In this document: one piece after another, positions 50,095-60,300 of the stretch
How positions within the stretch are numbered: the stretch's first letter is position 1
Layout: each line of letters starts with the position of its first letter
DNA from: Zygnema cylindricum
Taxonomy: Eukaryota; Streptophyta; Zygnematophyceae; Zygnematales; Zygnemataceae
Direction: 5' to 3'
Length of the DNA: 64,000 nucleotides
NCBI GenBank assembly: GCA_037447655.1
Contig: JBBHKE010001644.1
Location: forward strand, 253,233 to 317,232
The notes under the pieces: model-generated
The model's database searches: none
What the model was told of the DNA's origin: nothing
The model's input: the letters and a program-made list of their open reading frames with translations, nothing else
Program-made: the position numbers and the translations under genes

Positions 50095-51520
50095 GGGTGA
50101 AGTTCCATCAAGCGAAAAGTGACGTTTCTAACAGAAATCCGCGACTCTCCTTACCAGATCGTACCGCCTATTTTGTTTTTATACGAAAACCAACATTACA
50201 GAGAATCTTGCCGATACTCTCTGAAGGTCTTGGAGGTAATACTGGCCGTCGGATGTTCATCTGCGATGAGTTCGCTTCAATTTTCTCTGTTAGACTCAAC
50301 CCACTTCGACGAGGTGGGTTGGCATACACAGAAAAAAAAATTGTGACACGGTGGACAATTAAGCTACGTGTCATGATGGAAAACCAACGAAAAATCTTAA
50401 GATTTCCACATGACACGCGGTTTCCAAAATATAAACGAAACTAAAAACGAAATTTCGTAACATTCCCTCGTCACGCTATTTTCGGTAACTTTTGTTCGTC
50501 ACACTATTTCTGTCAAAGGACTTTCGTTATGTTCGAAAACTGAAACCCTAAAAAATGAGCTGGAGTCGTCTGCAAAATGTATACAAGTTTTGTCGTATGG
50601 TCACGTCGTACGCAGGTGCATGGTACGCAAGTCAAGATTTGAAGTTAAGTTTGTCGGTGCTAAAAATCTGAAAGATATTCAATATCGGATAGTTGCTTGC
50701 GTGGCGCCAGTCAATTTAGAACACGTGGCTTACAGACTCTACGTGATGGAACTTCGACTGAGGGTAAGGTTCCATTAGGGGAAAAATGCCGTTGAATACT
50801 GAAAGCCGTACTCTTCGTACAGTACCGTACCAAAAAAAATAAAATGTCAGAAAAACAAGCCTACTGAATGAGGGATTTGATTCTCCACGTTTATGGGCGT
50901 AAATGTGGACCGTCGGATGCATAATCGGATACTCCATCGTCTGACACTTTCAGTTCGCAACAAGTGACCCGGAGTAGGTCAATTCTTAGCGCCTGAACGA
51001 ATAACATCGTGCCTCGTGGAAAAGTGAACAAATATCCACGACGACCGCATGACCAGGTGGGTACACGTCGCATATGACATGTGCCTTCCGCCAGGGAGGA
51101 TGCGAGGCCACCGGAAGACGCAAAAAAATCTTTGACGGAGGATATTGTTTCACGCGATCCACTAACCATTTTGACATTTTCGTACGCATTTACAAATCTT
51201 AAGTTTCGTCCGCTCGTACAGATTTTATTCAATAAGTCGTACGAGTCACTTTTTACCTTCGCTGGTACGAAAACGTGGTCACAATTTGCTGCCAGATATT
51301 CTCTGAAGATTACCAGAATCGTATTATTTTACTACGTGGCCAAATCAAAGTGTGCCACGCAAAAACAAATGTCGTTTACTGACCCGACACAATGGAACGG
51401 TCGCTTCAGTAAACGAATTTTTTATGTTTACAGAGACCGCCTAATGGAACAACGCTCTCAATCGACCCGGGCAGTAGAGTTGGCCGTACAATTACAGAAA
51501 CGTATGATGGAACTTCACCC
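50095..51520. mobile_element. Harbinger-like A element interrupted by a B element
   Basis: The left part (50095-50760) is nearly identical to 32307-32982. The right part (51447-51520) matches the last portion of that copy. TAA flanks both ends. The palindrome at 50297-50321 (CAACCCACTTCG to CGAGGTGGGTTG) lies 202 bp from the left end. Confidence 0.85.
50761..51446. mobile_element. Harbinger-like B element nested in A
   Basis: The left terminus is AGGGTAAGGTTCCATTAGGG. The expected right terminus is reduced to CCTAATGGAAC. The sister copy at 55246-55924 begins with the same terminus after TTA. A hairpin CCACGTTTA/TAAATGTGG lies at 50896-50919. Confidence 0.75.
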
Positions 51521-52837
51521 TAAGTTATGGAGCAAAACGACAGAAAGTAACTAACTTTAGCACATGCGAAAGTACCCTTACCCTTTAGGGTACTTTCGCA
51601 TGTGCTAAATTACAGTTAAGTGTTAATAATTTTTTCGCCACTTAAAGCATATTTTATCCGTACACAATTGTCCGATTTTCAATTTAAAACAGCCAATCGG
51701 AAGCTGAGAATCTTATCTTTCAATCGCAATCCTCGGATGCACAATCCGACGAGAAAAGATGTTATAAGCGACGAAAAAAACATTAACACTAATAGCGATT
51801 CACGGTGTACTGTACTGAACCTTCGAAGTAGAAGCGCTGTGACGACACAATTCGTACATTCTCGCTGTACGTGTCCTTTTCTTACTTTTGATTGTACGAT
51901 ATAAGCATTTCACAGCATACGTGGTTAGTGTTTGGCAGTGCTCCCTTCACAACTCTCAGTAGTCAGCTCCATTAGGTTTCCAGGTTCCTTCATGGTTCCT
52001 TTTTTCTCACTCTTTATTCCACCCTTTAAAGTAAAATTTCCCTACGTTATTTCATTTTGGAAATGGAAAGAGAAAGTGACGTCCGTAAATCTTTTCAATT
52101 TTCAACTGTTCACATTCCTCCTTATAAACAAGTGTGGTTACCGAATCTTGGCGTTTGGGCTATGCTTCCCTCCGCTATGAGTAATAATAATAAAACTTCT
52201 AAAAAAGAAGATGATATCTCTTTGAATAAGAACCCTGGGGCTTCTTGTAGCAAAACTGACGAAAAAGGAGACAAAGGCTTTTCTTTGCAAGAACAAACTC
52301 AAATTCATGATCATATTGGAACGAGAAGAAAGTTCTATAATTTCTCTGCTTCTGATATTTCACAAGGAAACTCTATTCATAGACAGAGGGAGAATTTTGA
52401 TACACCGAATCACGAGCTTCGTGACTTTCACCCTGTTTCTCAGTCAGCTTGTGATTTGCCACCTCAGCAAGAATTGTCTTCTTCTGCAGTTGAAAATAGC
52501 AATAACTTAGAAACCCTAGGTTCTCCCTGCTCTGTTCCATCCAGTTCATTTTTAACAAATCAAAACAGTTTAGCCGAAGATGTAACTGGAACATGTATTG
52601 AAAACGCCTTCACAGGATGCGAACAATCTCCTGATGCTGCAGTGGAAAAAGTAGGATCTTGCTCACTGCCAAAATTTGACGATCCAGATAGAAATGACTC
52701 TGGCCCTTGTCCAATTTGTTTAACGGCCATTGCACCGGAATCGAAAGCAATTTTGAAATTCTGTCTCCATACCTTTTGTGTCGGTTGTATTAGTCGATGG
52801 AGTAAAATTCGCCGCTTTTGTCCTCTTTGCAAAGGAA
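51360..52837. repeat. Segmental duplication, truncated copy
   Basis: From about 51360 to 52837 the sequence appears identical to 55838-57315 (offset 4478). To the left, inside the B element, the two copies differ by scattered substitutions. To the right, identity stops abruptly within the RING gene after TTTGCAAAGGA. Confidence 0.93.
51559..51608. repeat. Head-to-head D termini forming a long hairpin
   Basis: TTAGCACATGCGAAAGTACCC and its reverse complement GGGTACTTTCGCATGTGCTAA are separated by only about ten bases. The first is the end of the D element at 49188-51577. The second is the start of another D element whose far end is not found. The same hairpin occurs at 56037-56086 in the duplicated copy. 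Confidence 0.93.
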
Positions 52838-53076
52838 GGTCGTTTGTACGGTTTTCCGAGAACTTCCGAAATCTACAAAGTCGGTGCTCGGAAAGCCGTA
52901 CATTATTCGAACGTCCGTCTGTTGCGGAAGTGATTTTTTTTCCGGTGGGAATAGGCTATGAGAGAAACGCAAATCCTACGCTCCCCAAAAAGAAAACAAA
53001 CGGCAGAGCAGCCGGAAGTCAGAGGATACAAGAGACGGGGAGGGGAGGGGAGGGAAGGGAACGGGAGGGGTTCTGA
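52063..53076 (+). CDS. Truncated duplicate of the TOPORS-like RING gene with a new tail
   Basis: This open frame shares its first 258 residues with the complete gene at 56541. It includes the whole C3HC4 RING (CPICLTAI ... CLHTFCVGCISRWS ... FCPLC, residues 216-256) and the upstream promoter region. Just after CPLCKG it enters unrelated DNA. It continues for about 80 codons, beginning RSFVRFSENFRNLQ and ending in a Gly/Arg/Glu-rich tail (GRGGEGREREGF) before TGA. All downstream exons of the parent (the helical and Arg-rich regions) are lost. If expressed, it would be a small protein with an intact RING but none of the other domains. It may equally be a young pseudogene. The absence of any stop or frameshift in the shared part shows how recent the copy is. 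Confidence 0.7.
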   Translation: MERESDVRKSFQFSTVHIPPYKQVWLPNLGVWAMLPSAMSNNNKTSKKEDDISLNKNPGASCSKTDEKGDKGFSLQEQTQIHDHIGTRRKFYNFSASDISQGNSIHRQRENFDTPNHELRDFHPVSQSACDLPPQQELSSSAVENSNNLETLGSPCSVPSSSFLTNQNSLAEDVTGTCIENAFTGCEQSPDAAVEKVGSCSLPKFDDPDRNDSGPCPICLTAIAPESKAILKFCLHTFCVGCISRWSKIRRFCPLCKGRSFVRFSENFRNLQSRCSESRTLFERPSVAEVIFFPVGIGYERNANPTLPKKKTNGRAAGSQRIQETGRGGEGREREGF

Positions 53077-53484
53077 TCGTAAAAACCAACCCCGAAGTAA
53101 GGAATGCTTTGCTGGGTGTTGTTACTTTTTGGTTTAATAATTTAAACGTTTAAATCCTGTTAAAACGGGCGTTTTAAATGATCAGGCCATCGGACAGCTT
53201 CAATATGTTTTTTTAAACCACATTGAGATTAAAATTGTGTATGTTAATACTTAATACTAACCTGCGTGGAGGGAGAACAGAGAAAAAAATATATGTATAT
53301 GCTCATACAATTACACGTCATTAAATACAATGCAGTACAATACTGTACATTATTGTAGAATGTAGTACTCCACTGCAGTACGATACATTCCAGTAGAACA
53401 GCACTGTACTGCAGCAAAATACAGCGTTGTTCAGTGCAGTATTACTGCTGTAGTAGAGTACAGTGCAGTACTACTGCACTGCAC
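53077..53484. repeat. Island of CAGTAC/GTACTG words next to a MITE
   Basis: From about 53320 the sequence is built of overlapping CAGTAC, GTACTG, CTGCAG and TACTGCA words without a strict period. It ends at the CACCG element starting at 53485. Similar words follow its right end at 54757-54793. The left part (53077-53300) shows nothing recognisable. Confidence 0.7.
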
Positions 53485-54758
53485 TACACCGCGAATCGTT
53501 ATTAGTGTCAAAGTTTAAATAGGGTTGAAGAAAATTTACCGTACTTGATGCTAATTAAGAATTTGAAATTTTTCAAAAAAAAGTGTATTATAATTTCGGC
53601 GTTAATGCTAATTTGGGAACAGCAAAAATGGAATATTCGCCGTACGATTATATACATTAATATATGTATCCAAACAAAATATAAGAAATCGTACGTCGTC
53701 GCGAATTTAAAATATACGTACATACCATACTAAATTTCGTGTCAGGCTAATCCCGTTTTTTTTAGCGCACGTTCTTATGAGTGCGCGTCTGATTTAGGGT
53801 GAATTTCCATTAGACGAAAAGTGAGTTGTTTACAGAAATTCGGACCTCTCCGTACTACGCCGTACCTCTTAATTTGTTTTTATAAGGAAAACAACATTAC
53901 GGAGAATCTTGCCAGTATTCTCCATAAATCTGGGAGTTAACAATGACCGTTGGATATTTTTTCGCCAAGCATTCGCTTCGAAAGTTTTTGTATTTGGTGA
54001 TGTACCTCGCGAGGTACATCACCAATTACATAAAAAATTGAGCCGCGACACGTTGGATAATGAGCATACGTGTCAAGCTGGCGACCAACGGAAATCACAA
54101 AATTTCGCACACGATATACGCTTTCAAAAATCCAACAGAAAATACAAACGAAATGTCGTAACGCACTTTCGTCGCGCTCTTTCTATTAGCGCCCGTTCGT
54201 CACACTATTTCTGGCAACGCTCATTCGTCAAGCGAAAAAACAGGAACCCTAAAAATATGAGGTGGTATCTGACAAGGCGTCTTCAAATAGAACAAAAGTT
54301 GTGTTGCACGATGACCTGGTACGCACGTACATGGTACGCAAATGGAGATTTTTGGTCGGTGTGAAAATCATTGACGATTTTCAATATCAAATCTATAGTT
54401 ACGTGGTGCCACTCTTTTGCTAACACGTGGACTACAAACTCTGCGCAATGGAACTTCGTTCAAAGTGTAACATCCTGTAATGTTGGTCGTACGATTACAG
54501 AATGTCGTAATGGAACTTCACCCTTAATTCATTTTTTTGTAAGTTTTCACTTGTAAAGGTACATTTATGTACGGTCTGACATCGACCTTACACCACACTA
54601 TTTAAATTTTACTGTACTTTCAGGCTTGACGCTATTTTGTACGGTACCTTAATTAACGTCAAGGAAAAATTAAAATCATGTATCCTATTTGAAAAAAAAA
54701 ATCAAAATTTTAAGAACCCAAATTAGAGTTATTGACACTAATAACGATTCGCGGTTTA
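53485..54758. mobile_element. CACCG-family element interrupted by a Harbinger-like element
   Basis: The left end is TACACCGCGAATCGTTATTA; the right end is CTAATAACGATTCGCGGTTTA. The insert at 53797-54523 with a TTA duplication accounts for 730 bp, leaving about 544 bp, the usual long-class length. Confidence 0.88.
53797..54523. mobile_element. Harbinger-like element related to A' subfamily
   Basis: The ends are GGGTGAATTTCCATTA and TAATGGAACTTCACCC, flanked by TTA (53794-53796 and 54524-54526). A perfect 32-bp palindrome with half-sequence TTGGTGATGTACCTCG lies at 53994-54025, 197 bp from the left end. Confidence 0.92.
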
Positions 54759-54793
54759 CTGTACTGCATTGTAGTGCAATGCAGTGCGGTACA

Positions 54794-55245
54794 GTACACC
54801 TCCAATCGTTATTAGCGTAGTGTACGCTAATTTTGTCCCGCTTTTTTTTTTATTATTCTCCATTGTTCATTCTATTTTTTTCTTTACTCTATTTAGGGTT
54901 AATTTTTTAGTACCGTACAAAATGGAAGTACGCCATCAGTCAATTAGTGTGGTGTACATACAGTGTCAGACCGTACAAAATTGTACCTTTTTAAGTGAAA
55001 AGGTATAATTAATGAGTTTTAGTAACCGCCGACGCATGAGAATGTGCTTTATAAAAAGGGGATATATTCGGGTTGGCAAATATCAAGTTCGCACATATTC
55101 GTCCAGCAACCACGTTTCGACTGTGTGAACGTACGATTTGTGTACGATTTATCAGATTTTGTACGAATACCTATATTAGTGTAAGCATGTTTGCGACCTA
55201 CATTTTTATTTTTCAAAGACCCAAATTAGAATTATTAAACAATTA
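54794..55245. mobile_element. Left part of a CACCG-family element, right part replaced
   Basis: It starts TACACCTCCAATCGTTATTA and follows the intact copy at 29659 up to AACAATTAG, where the B element begins. The expected right half is absent. Instead the D/A fragment and the duplicated RING segment follow, marking a rearrangement. Confidence 0.75.
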
Positions 55246-55924
55246 GGGTAAGGTTCCATTAGGGAAAAAATACCATTGTCTACTGAAAGCCGTACTCTTT
55301 CGTACAGTACCGTACCAAAAAAAAATGTCAGAAAAACAGGCCTACTGAATGAGGAATTTGATTCTCCACGTTTATGGGCGTAAACGTGGACCGTCGGATG
55401 CATAATCGGATACGCCGTTGTGTGACACTTCCAGTTCGCAACAAGTGACCCGGAGTAGGTCAATTTTTAGCGCCTGAACGAATAGCATCGTGCCTCGTGG
55501 GAATGTGAACAAATATCCACGACTGCGCGACCAGGTGGGTACACGTCGCATATGACATGTGCCTTCCGCCAGGGAGGATGCGAGGCCACCGGAAGACGCA
55601 AAAAAATCTTTGACGGAGGATATTGTTTCACGCGATCCACTAACCATTTTGACATTTTCGTACGCTTTTACAAATCTTAAGTTTCGTCCGCTCGTACAGA
55701 TTTTATTCAATATGTCGTACGAGTCACTTTTTACCTTCGGTGGTACGAATACGTTGTCACAATTTGTTGCCAGAGATTCTCTGAAGATTACCAGAATCGT
55801 ATTCTTTTATTACGTGGCCAAATCAAAGTGTGCCACGCAAAAACAAATGTCGTTTACTGACCCGACACAATGGAACGGTCGCTTCAGTAAACGAATTTTT
55901 TATGTTTACAGAGACCGCCTAATG
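55246..55924. mobile_element. Harbinger-like B element at the duplication junction
   Basis: It begins AGGGTAAGGTTCCATTAGGG after TTA and ends CCTAATGGAAC, directly followed by the 3' end of an A element as in the copy at 51447-51520. The left flank differs from that of the other copy while the right flank is the same, so the boundary of the duplication lies inside this element. Hairpin CCACGTTTA/TAAACGTGG is at 55366-55389. Confidence 0.8.
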
Positions 55925-57315
55925 GAACAACGCTCTCAATCGACCCGGGCAGTAGAGTTGGCCGTACAATTACAGAAACGTATGATGGAACTTCACCCTA
56001 AGTTATGGAGCAAAACGACAGAAAGTAACTAACTTTAGCACATGCGAAAGTACCCTTACCCTTTAGGGTACTTTCGCATGTGCTAAATTACAGTTAAGTG
56101 TTAATAATTTTTTCGCCACTTAAAGCATATTTTATCCGTACACAATTGTCCGATTTTCAATTTAAAACAGCCAATCGGAAGCTGAGAATCTTATCTTTCA
56201 ATCGCAATCCTCGGATGCACAATCCGACGAGAAAAGATGTTATAAGCGACGAAAAAAACATTAACACTAATAGCGATTCACGGTGTACTGTACTGAACCT
56301 TCGAAGTAGAAGCGCTGTGACGACACAATTCGTACATTCTCGCTGTACGTGTCCTTTTCTTACTTTTGATTGTACGATATAAGCATTTCACAGCATACGT
56401 GGTTAGTGTTTGGCAGTGCTCCCTTCACAACTCTCAGTAGTCAGCTCCATTAGGTTTCCAGGTTCCTTCATGGTTCCTTTTTTCTCACTCTTTATTCCAC
56501 CCTTTAAAGTAAAATTTCCCTACGTTATTTCATTTTGGAAATGGAAAGAGAAAGTGACGTCCGTAAATCTTTTCAATTTTCAACTGTTCACATTCCTCCT
56601 TATAAACAAGTGTGGTTACCGAATCTTGGCGTTTGGGCTATGCTTCCCTCCGCTATGAGTAATAATAATAAAACTTCTAAAAAAGAAGATGATATCTCTT
56701 TGAATAAGAACCCTGGGGCTTCTTGTAGCAAAACTGACGAAAAAGGAGACAAAGGCTTTTCTTTGCAAGAACAAACTCAAATTCATGATCATATTGGAAC
56801 GAGAAGAAAGTTCTATAATTTCTCTGCTTCTGATATTTCACAAGGAAACTCTATTCATAGACAGAGGGAGAATTTTGATACACCGAATCACGAGCTTCGT
56901 GACTTTCACCCTGTTTCTCAGTCAGCTTGTGATTTGCCACCTCAGCAAGAATTGTCTTCTTCTGCAGTTGAAAATAGCAATAACTTAGAAACCCTAGGTT
57001 CTCCCTGCTCTGTTCCATCCAGTTCATTTTTAACAAATCAAAACAGTTTAGCCGAAGATGTAACTGGAACATGTATTGAAAACGCCTTCACAGGATGCGA
57101 ACAATCTCCTGATGCTGCAGTGGAAAAAGTAGGATCTTGCTCACTGCCAAAATTTGACGATCCAGATAGAAATGACTCTGGCCCTTGTCCAATTTGTTTA
57201 ACGGCCATTGCACCGGAATCGAAAGCAATTTTGAAATTCTGTCTCCATACCTTTTGTGTCGGTTGTATTAGTCGATGGAGTAAAATTCGCCGCTTTTGTC
57301 CTCTTTGCAAAGGAG
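55838..57315. repeat. Segmental duplication, copy containing the complete RING gene start
   Basis: This is the partner of 51360-52837. It includes the end of the A element, the head-to-head D termini (56037-56086), a right CACCG terminus (ending 56287), the presumed RING promoter and the first 775 coding bases. Confidence 0.93.
56300..56540 (+). promoter_or_regulatory. Presumed promoter and leader of the RING gene
   Basis: The unique sequence between the last MITE terminus (56287) and the ATG is only about 250 bp. It contains ACGATATAAGCATTTC near 56373 as a possible TATA-like element. The gene's proximal promoter is therefore bounded by transposon ends. The same sequence precedes the truncated copy. 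Confidence 0.4.
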
Positions 57316-60300
57316 ACTTTGTAGGGTGGTGGTATAACGTACAAAGTGATGCAAGGTACGACGAACAGGACTTGCCTAGTCTCTTTCAGGAAACTGGCCA
57401 ACAAGGAACTTCTGAAGGAGCACCAGAATGGGCTTTGACGGCAAGAGGACCATGGAGGGCTGAGTGGAGACCTCAGAGGGGACCACGACAGCAGCAATCT
57501 CGCAGGTTCGGCTTCTGTTTCTTTTTCCTTTTTTTTTTTTTGGCCTTTATTTTTTTTAAAAGAGAGTTTGAACGCATGTTTCGAATAGTTGCATTTTTTG
57601 TGTTGCTGAGCTGTTGAAGTATTACTTTGTTATTGCGAGAATTTGATATTTCAAATAGGTGATTTTTCGTTGTTGGAGGCACTTGGTTGGATAAAAAAAA
57701 TGATTTTCAATTGACCACCAAAAACATCAGTTTTCCTTTAAATCTCTGTTACATATTCTCATCGTTGTTTGAAAGGCATAGTAGTTCATAGCCTACCAAG
57801 TTTGTATGTCCAGCTAAGGCTGGATTAGAGATTCTAACTCTATGTTATTTATTTAGGTTCTAACTCCATGTTGTTTATTTTTTTATTGTAACTCCATGCT
57901 GTTAATTTAGATTCTGACTACTGTCAAAAAAAGTTGACGATAATTGACGCCCCCATTAAAGTCAACCTGTCTTACCTACTCAATTGTTGTTAACGATTTT
58001 GAGGTTTTTTTTCTGGATTTTTTCTGGTTTCTGGTTTTTGAGGTTTTCAAGTTATTATTGTCTTACACCTTTTCTGTTGCACTTAATCTTTTTGCATAGA
58101 AGAGAGGTGTCAAATTTCGTTTTTGTTTGTATTTGTTCAAACAGACCAGAGCAACCTCCGCCAGGCCCTCGGCCATATTTTTACCGACTTCAACGAGGAC
58201 TGCGTTCTACTGATGATAGAGTACCTGAACAAGATTGGAGCTCTTTTCGCCCTGATCGACATAACGCACAAACGGCTTTTGCTGGAATTGGGAGCAGTAG
58301 TGGCCGATTTCGAGATGAACATCAACATGCACATAGAGGATTCGCCCAAGCATTTGAACGGCGACGACGGTATATCTTCTACTAGAAATTTTATTGAACT
58401 GCAATAAACACAAATTGCTTGTATATCTGATTCGCATGCTAGAAATACACTGTGCTTGTTTGATGTGATTCACTTGAACTGCAAGACCAACAAAGGTCCT
58501 GTTTAATGTGTTTATCACTTGTGCAATAAATAGAAATTAATGTCGGTAAGGGTGTTCCGCGTGCGTCAAACGAAGTCTTATTTGTGAGAATAGCTCGGTC
58601 TTCATATATGCGTGTGTTTGTCAATTTCAATGCAGTGTTTATGAACAGAATCTACGGTCTCTACCGGTGGAATCAGCTCGCCTTCATAGAGCGAGCCAGG
58701 TGAGGGGGAATCCGGATAGGCGATCATCGTTTTTGTTCGAAAGTTTTTGTTCGGAATCGTTCGAAGATTGTTTTTGTATGTTGTGCTACAAATGTTTAAG
58801 GAGCTGTGTGCGTCAAAGTGTGTCAATTTTCAAGTCGAAGGAATTTCAAAGATTAAACATTTTTTGGGCACTCAAACGTCTTTAACTCTATTTGCAGCCG
58901 TTGGATTTTCTTTTTGAGGCAAGTAGTTGAATGGCGATGGTCTTACCTTCCGATCGCTCCATTCAAGTACATAAGCCCAACGATTGAAAATAATGTTAAA
59001 GATGCTTAAGTGCCCGAAAAATGTTAAACACGTATGGCAATGGGCCATATACTGAATCAAAGTTTCCTCTGTGACTGTTCATTTACTCTTGGACAGGGTC
59101 AAAAGCAACATAGTTTTTGTGTATGAACAGAATTTGTATGAATCAAAAACAGCAGTTACGGTAGTGGCACTAAGTCCTCCAAAATTTTGGAAGAAATTCC
59201 AGCCCTTCGTTCTTTTGTTGGTCTCTTTTTTTCTTTTCAAAAACTTAAGGGTTGTGGTCTATGACAGGTCTTAGCTCGAGAAGATGTGGAGGGAGAGGCA
59301 AGAGAGAGACGGCGACTGGAGCCTTGGATTCAAAGAGAGCTCAAGGTACAGACAGTCATTAACGTTTCTCTTCTGTTTTTTTGTTTAAGATTTTTTTTTC
59401 ATCGTACAGGGTGTATAAGTGAAAAGGAAAAAAGAAGAGTTGTTAGTCAAGATATGGTGAGAAAGACCTAGGAAGAAATCACAGTACTCTCATTCGAGAG
59501 AGAATGTCTTTGTTTTTTCTTTCTGTTCGGTGTTTTATGTTTTCAAAAATTGTTGGTAGCTGTTTGTAAGTTCCATATTTTGTGGAAAGTTGTTGGACTG
59601 AATTTGGGATATCTTGTACCACCTTCATGTACCTGCATTGCGTTAGGACTTCATGCTAAACCCAAAATAGACGTTGTAAACAAGCTAAGATATGCAAAAA
59701 TAACTTACATATACTTGATTATGTGTTATGTAACCATGAGTAATTTACCCTCAAAAGCAAATTATTGTTGGTATGTTATTGAACCATGTTTTTGGATTGG
59801 GGGAATGCAGGTTCTTCTCGGTGAATCCGACCATTCAATTATTATTCATGTCATTTTTGGCCTTTGGTTCGCATTTTCCGGACAGACAGGTTCTTTGAGA
59901 CAGGGGCCTCCCACACAAAATCGACCTTTTTTGTTAAGAAATATTCGACAAGTAGAGGAACAAAAAGTGACTGATGAAGGAGCCATGCGTGAACTTGATA
60001 AATTCTTGGGCAGTAATGCTTCGACTTTTTGGCATGAGTTCAGGTAGGTTCTGCAGACTGTCTGATCAAGCTCCTAGAGGAAATCATACCTTTTCTTATA
60101 CTGAAGTTTTATGGATGAAGAGAATCTGGTAAGAAAATGGTGAATTATGTGTGTATGTATGTTTAGTGCATGCTTCATGTTAGAATTTGTTTTTTAGCAA
60201 AAGGTTCTTGACGTATACACGATTTTATCCGGCATGAAAATCTTACTCTTGTGCGATAAATACTGGTGAAATATTGACTTTTTGTAAAGCGATTTTATGA

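Larger units (their letters stand above)
49188..51577. mobile_element. Harbinger-like D element, interrupted
   Basis: The ends are GGGTACTTTCGCATGT and ACATGCGAAAGTACCC, with TAA before and TTA after. A perfect 26-bp palindrome centred on CCTCGCGAGG lies at 49893-49918. The element contains the A copy 50095-51520, which itself contains B. Without the insert, the palindrome is about 230 bp from the right end. Confidence 0.85.

Noticed and set aside
51081-51554. 157-codon frame present in both duplicated segments (also 55559-56032)
   Set aside because: It lies inside the B and A MITE sequence and ends just past their termini. Its conservation reflects the recent duplication.
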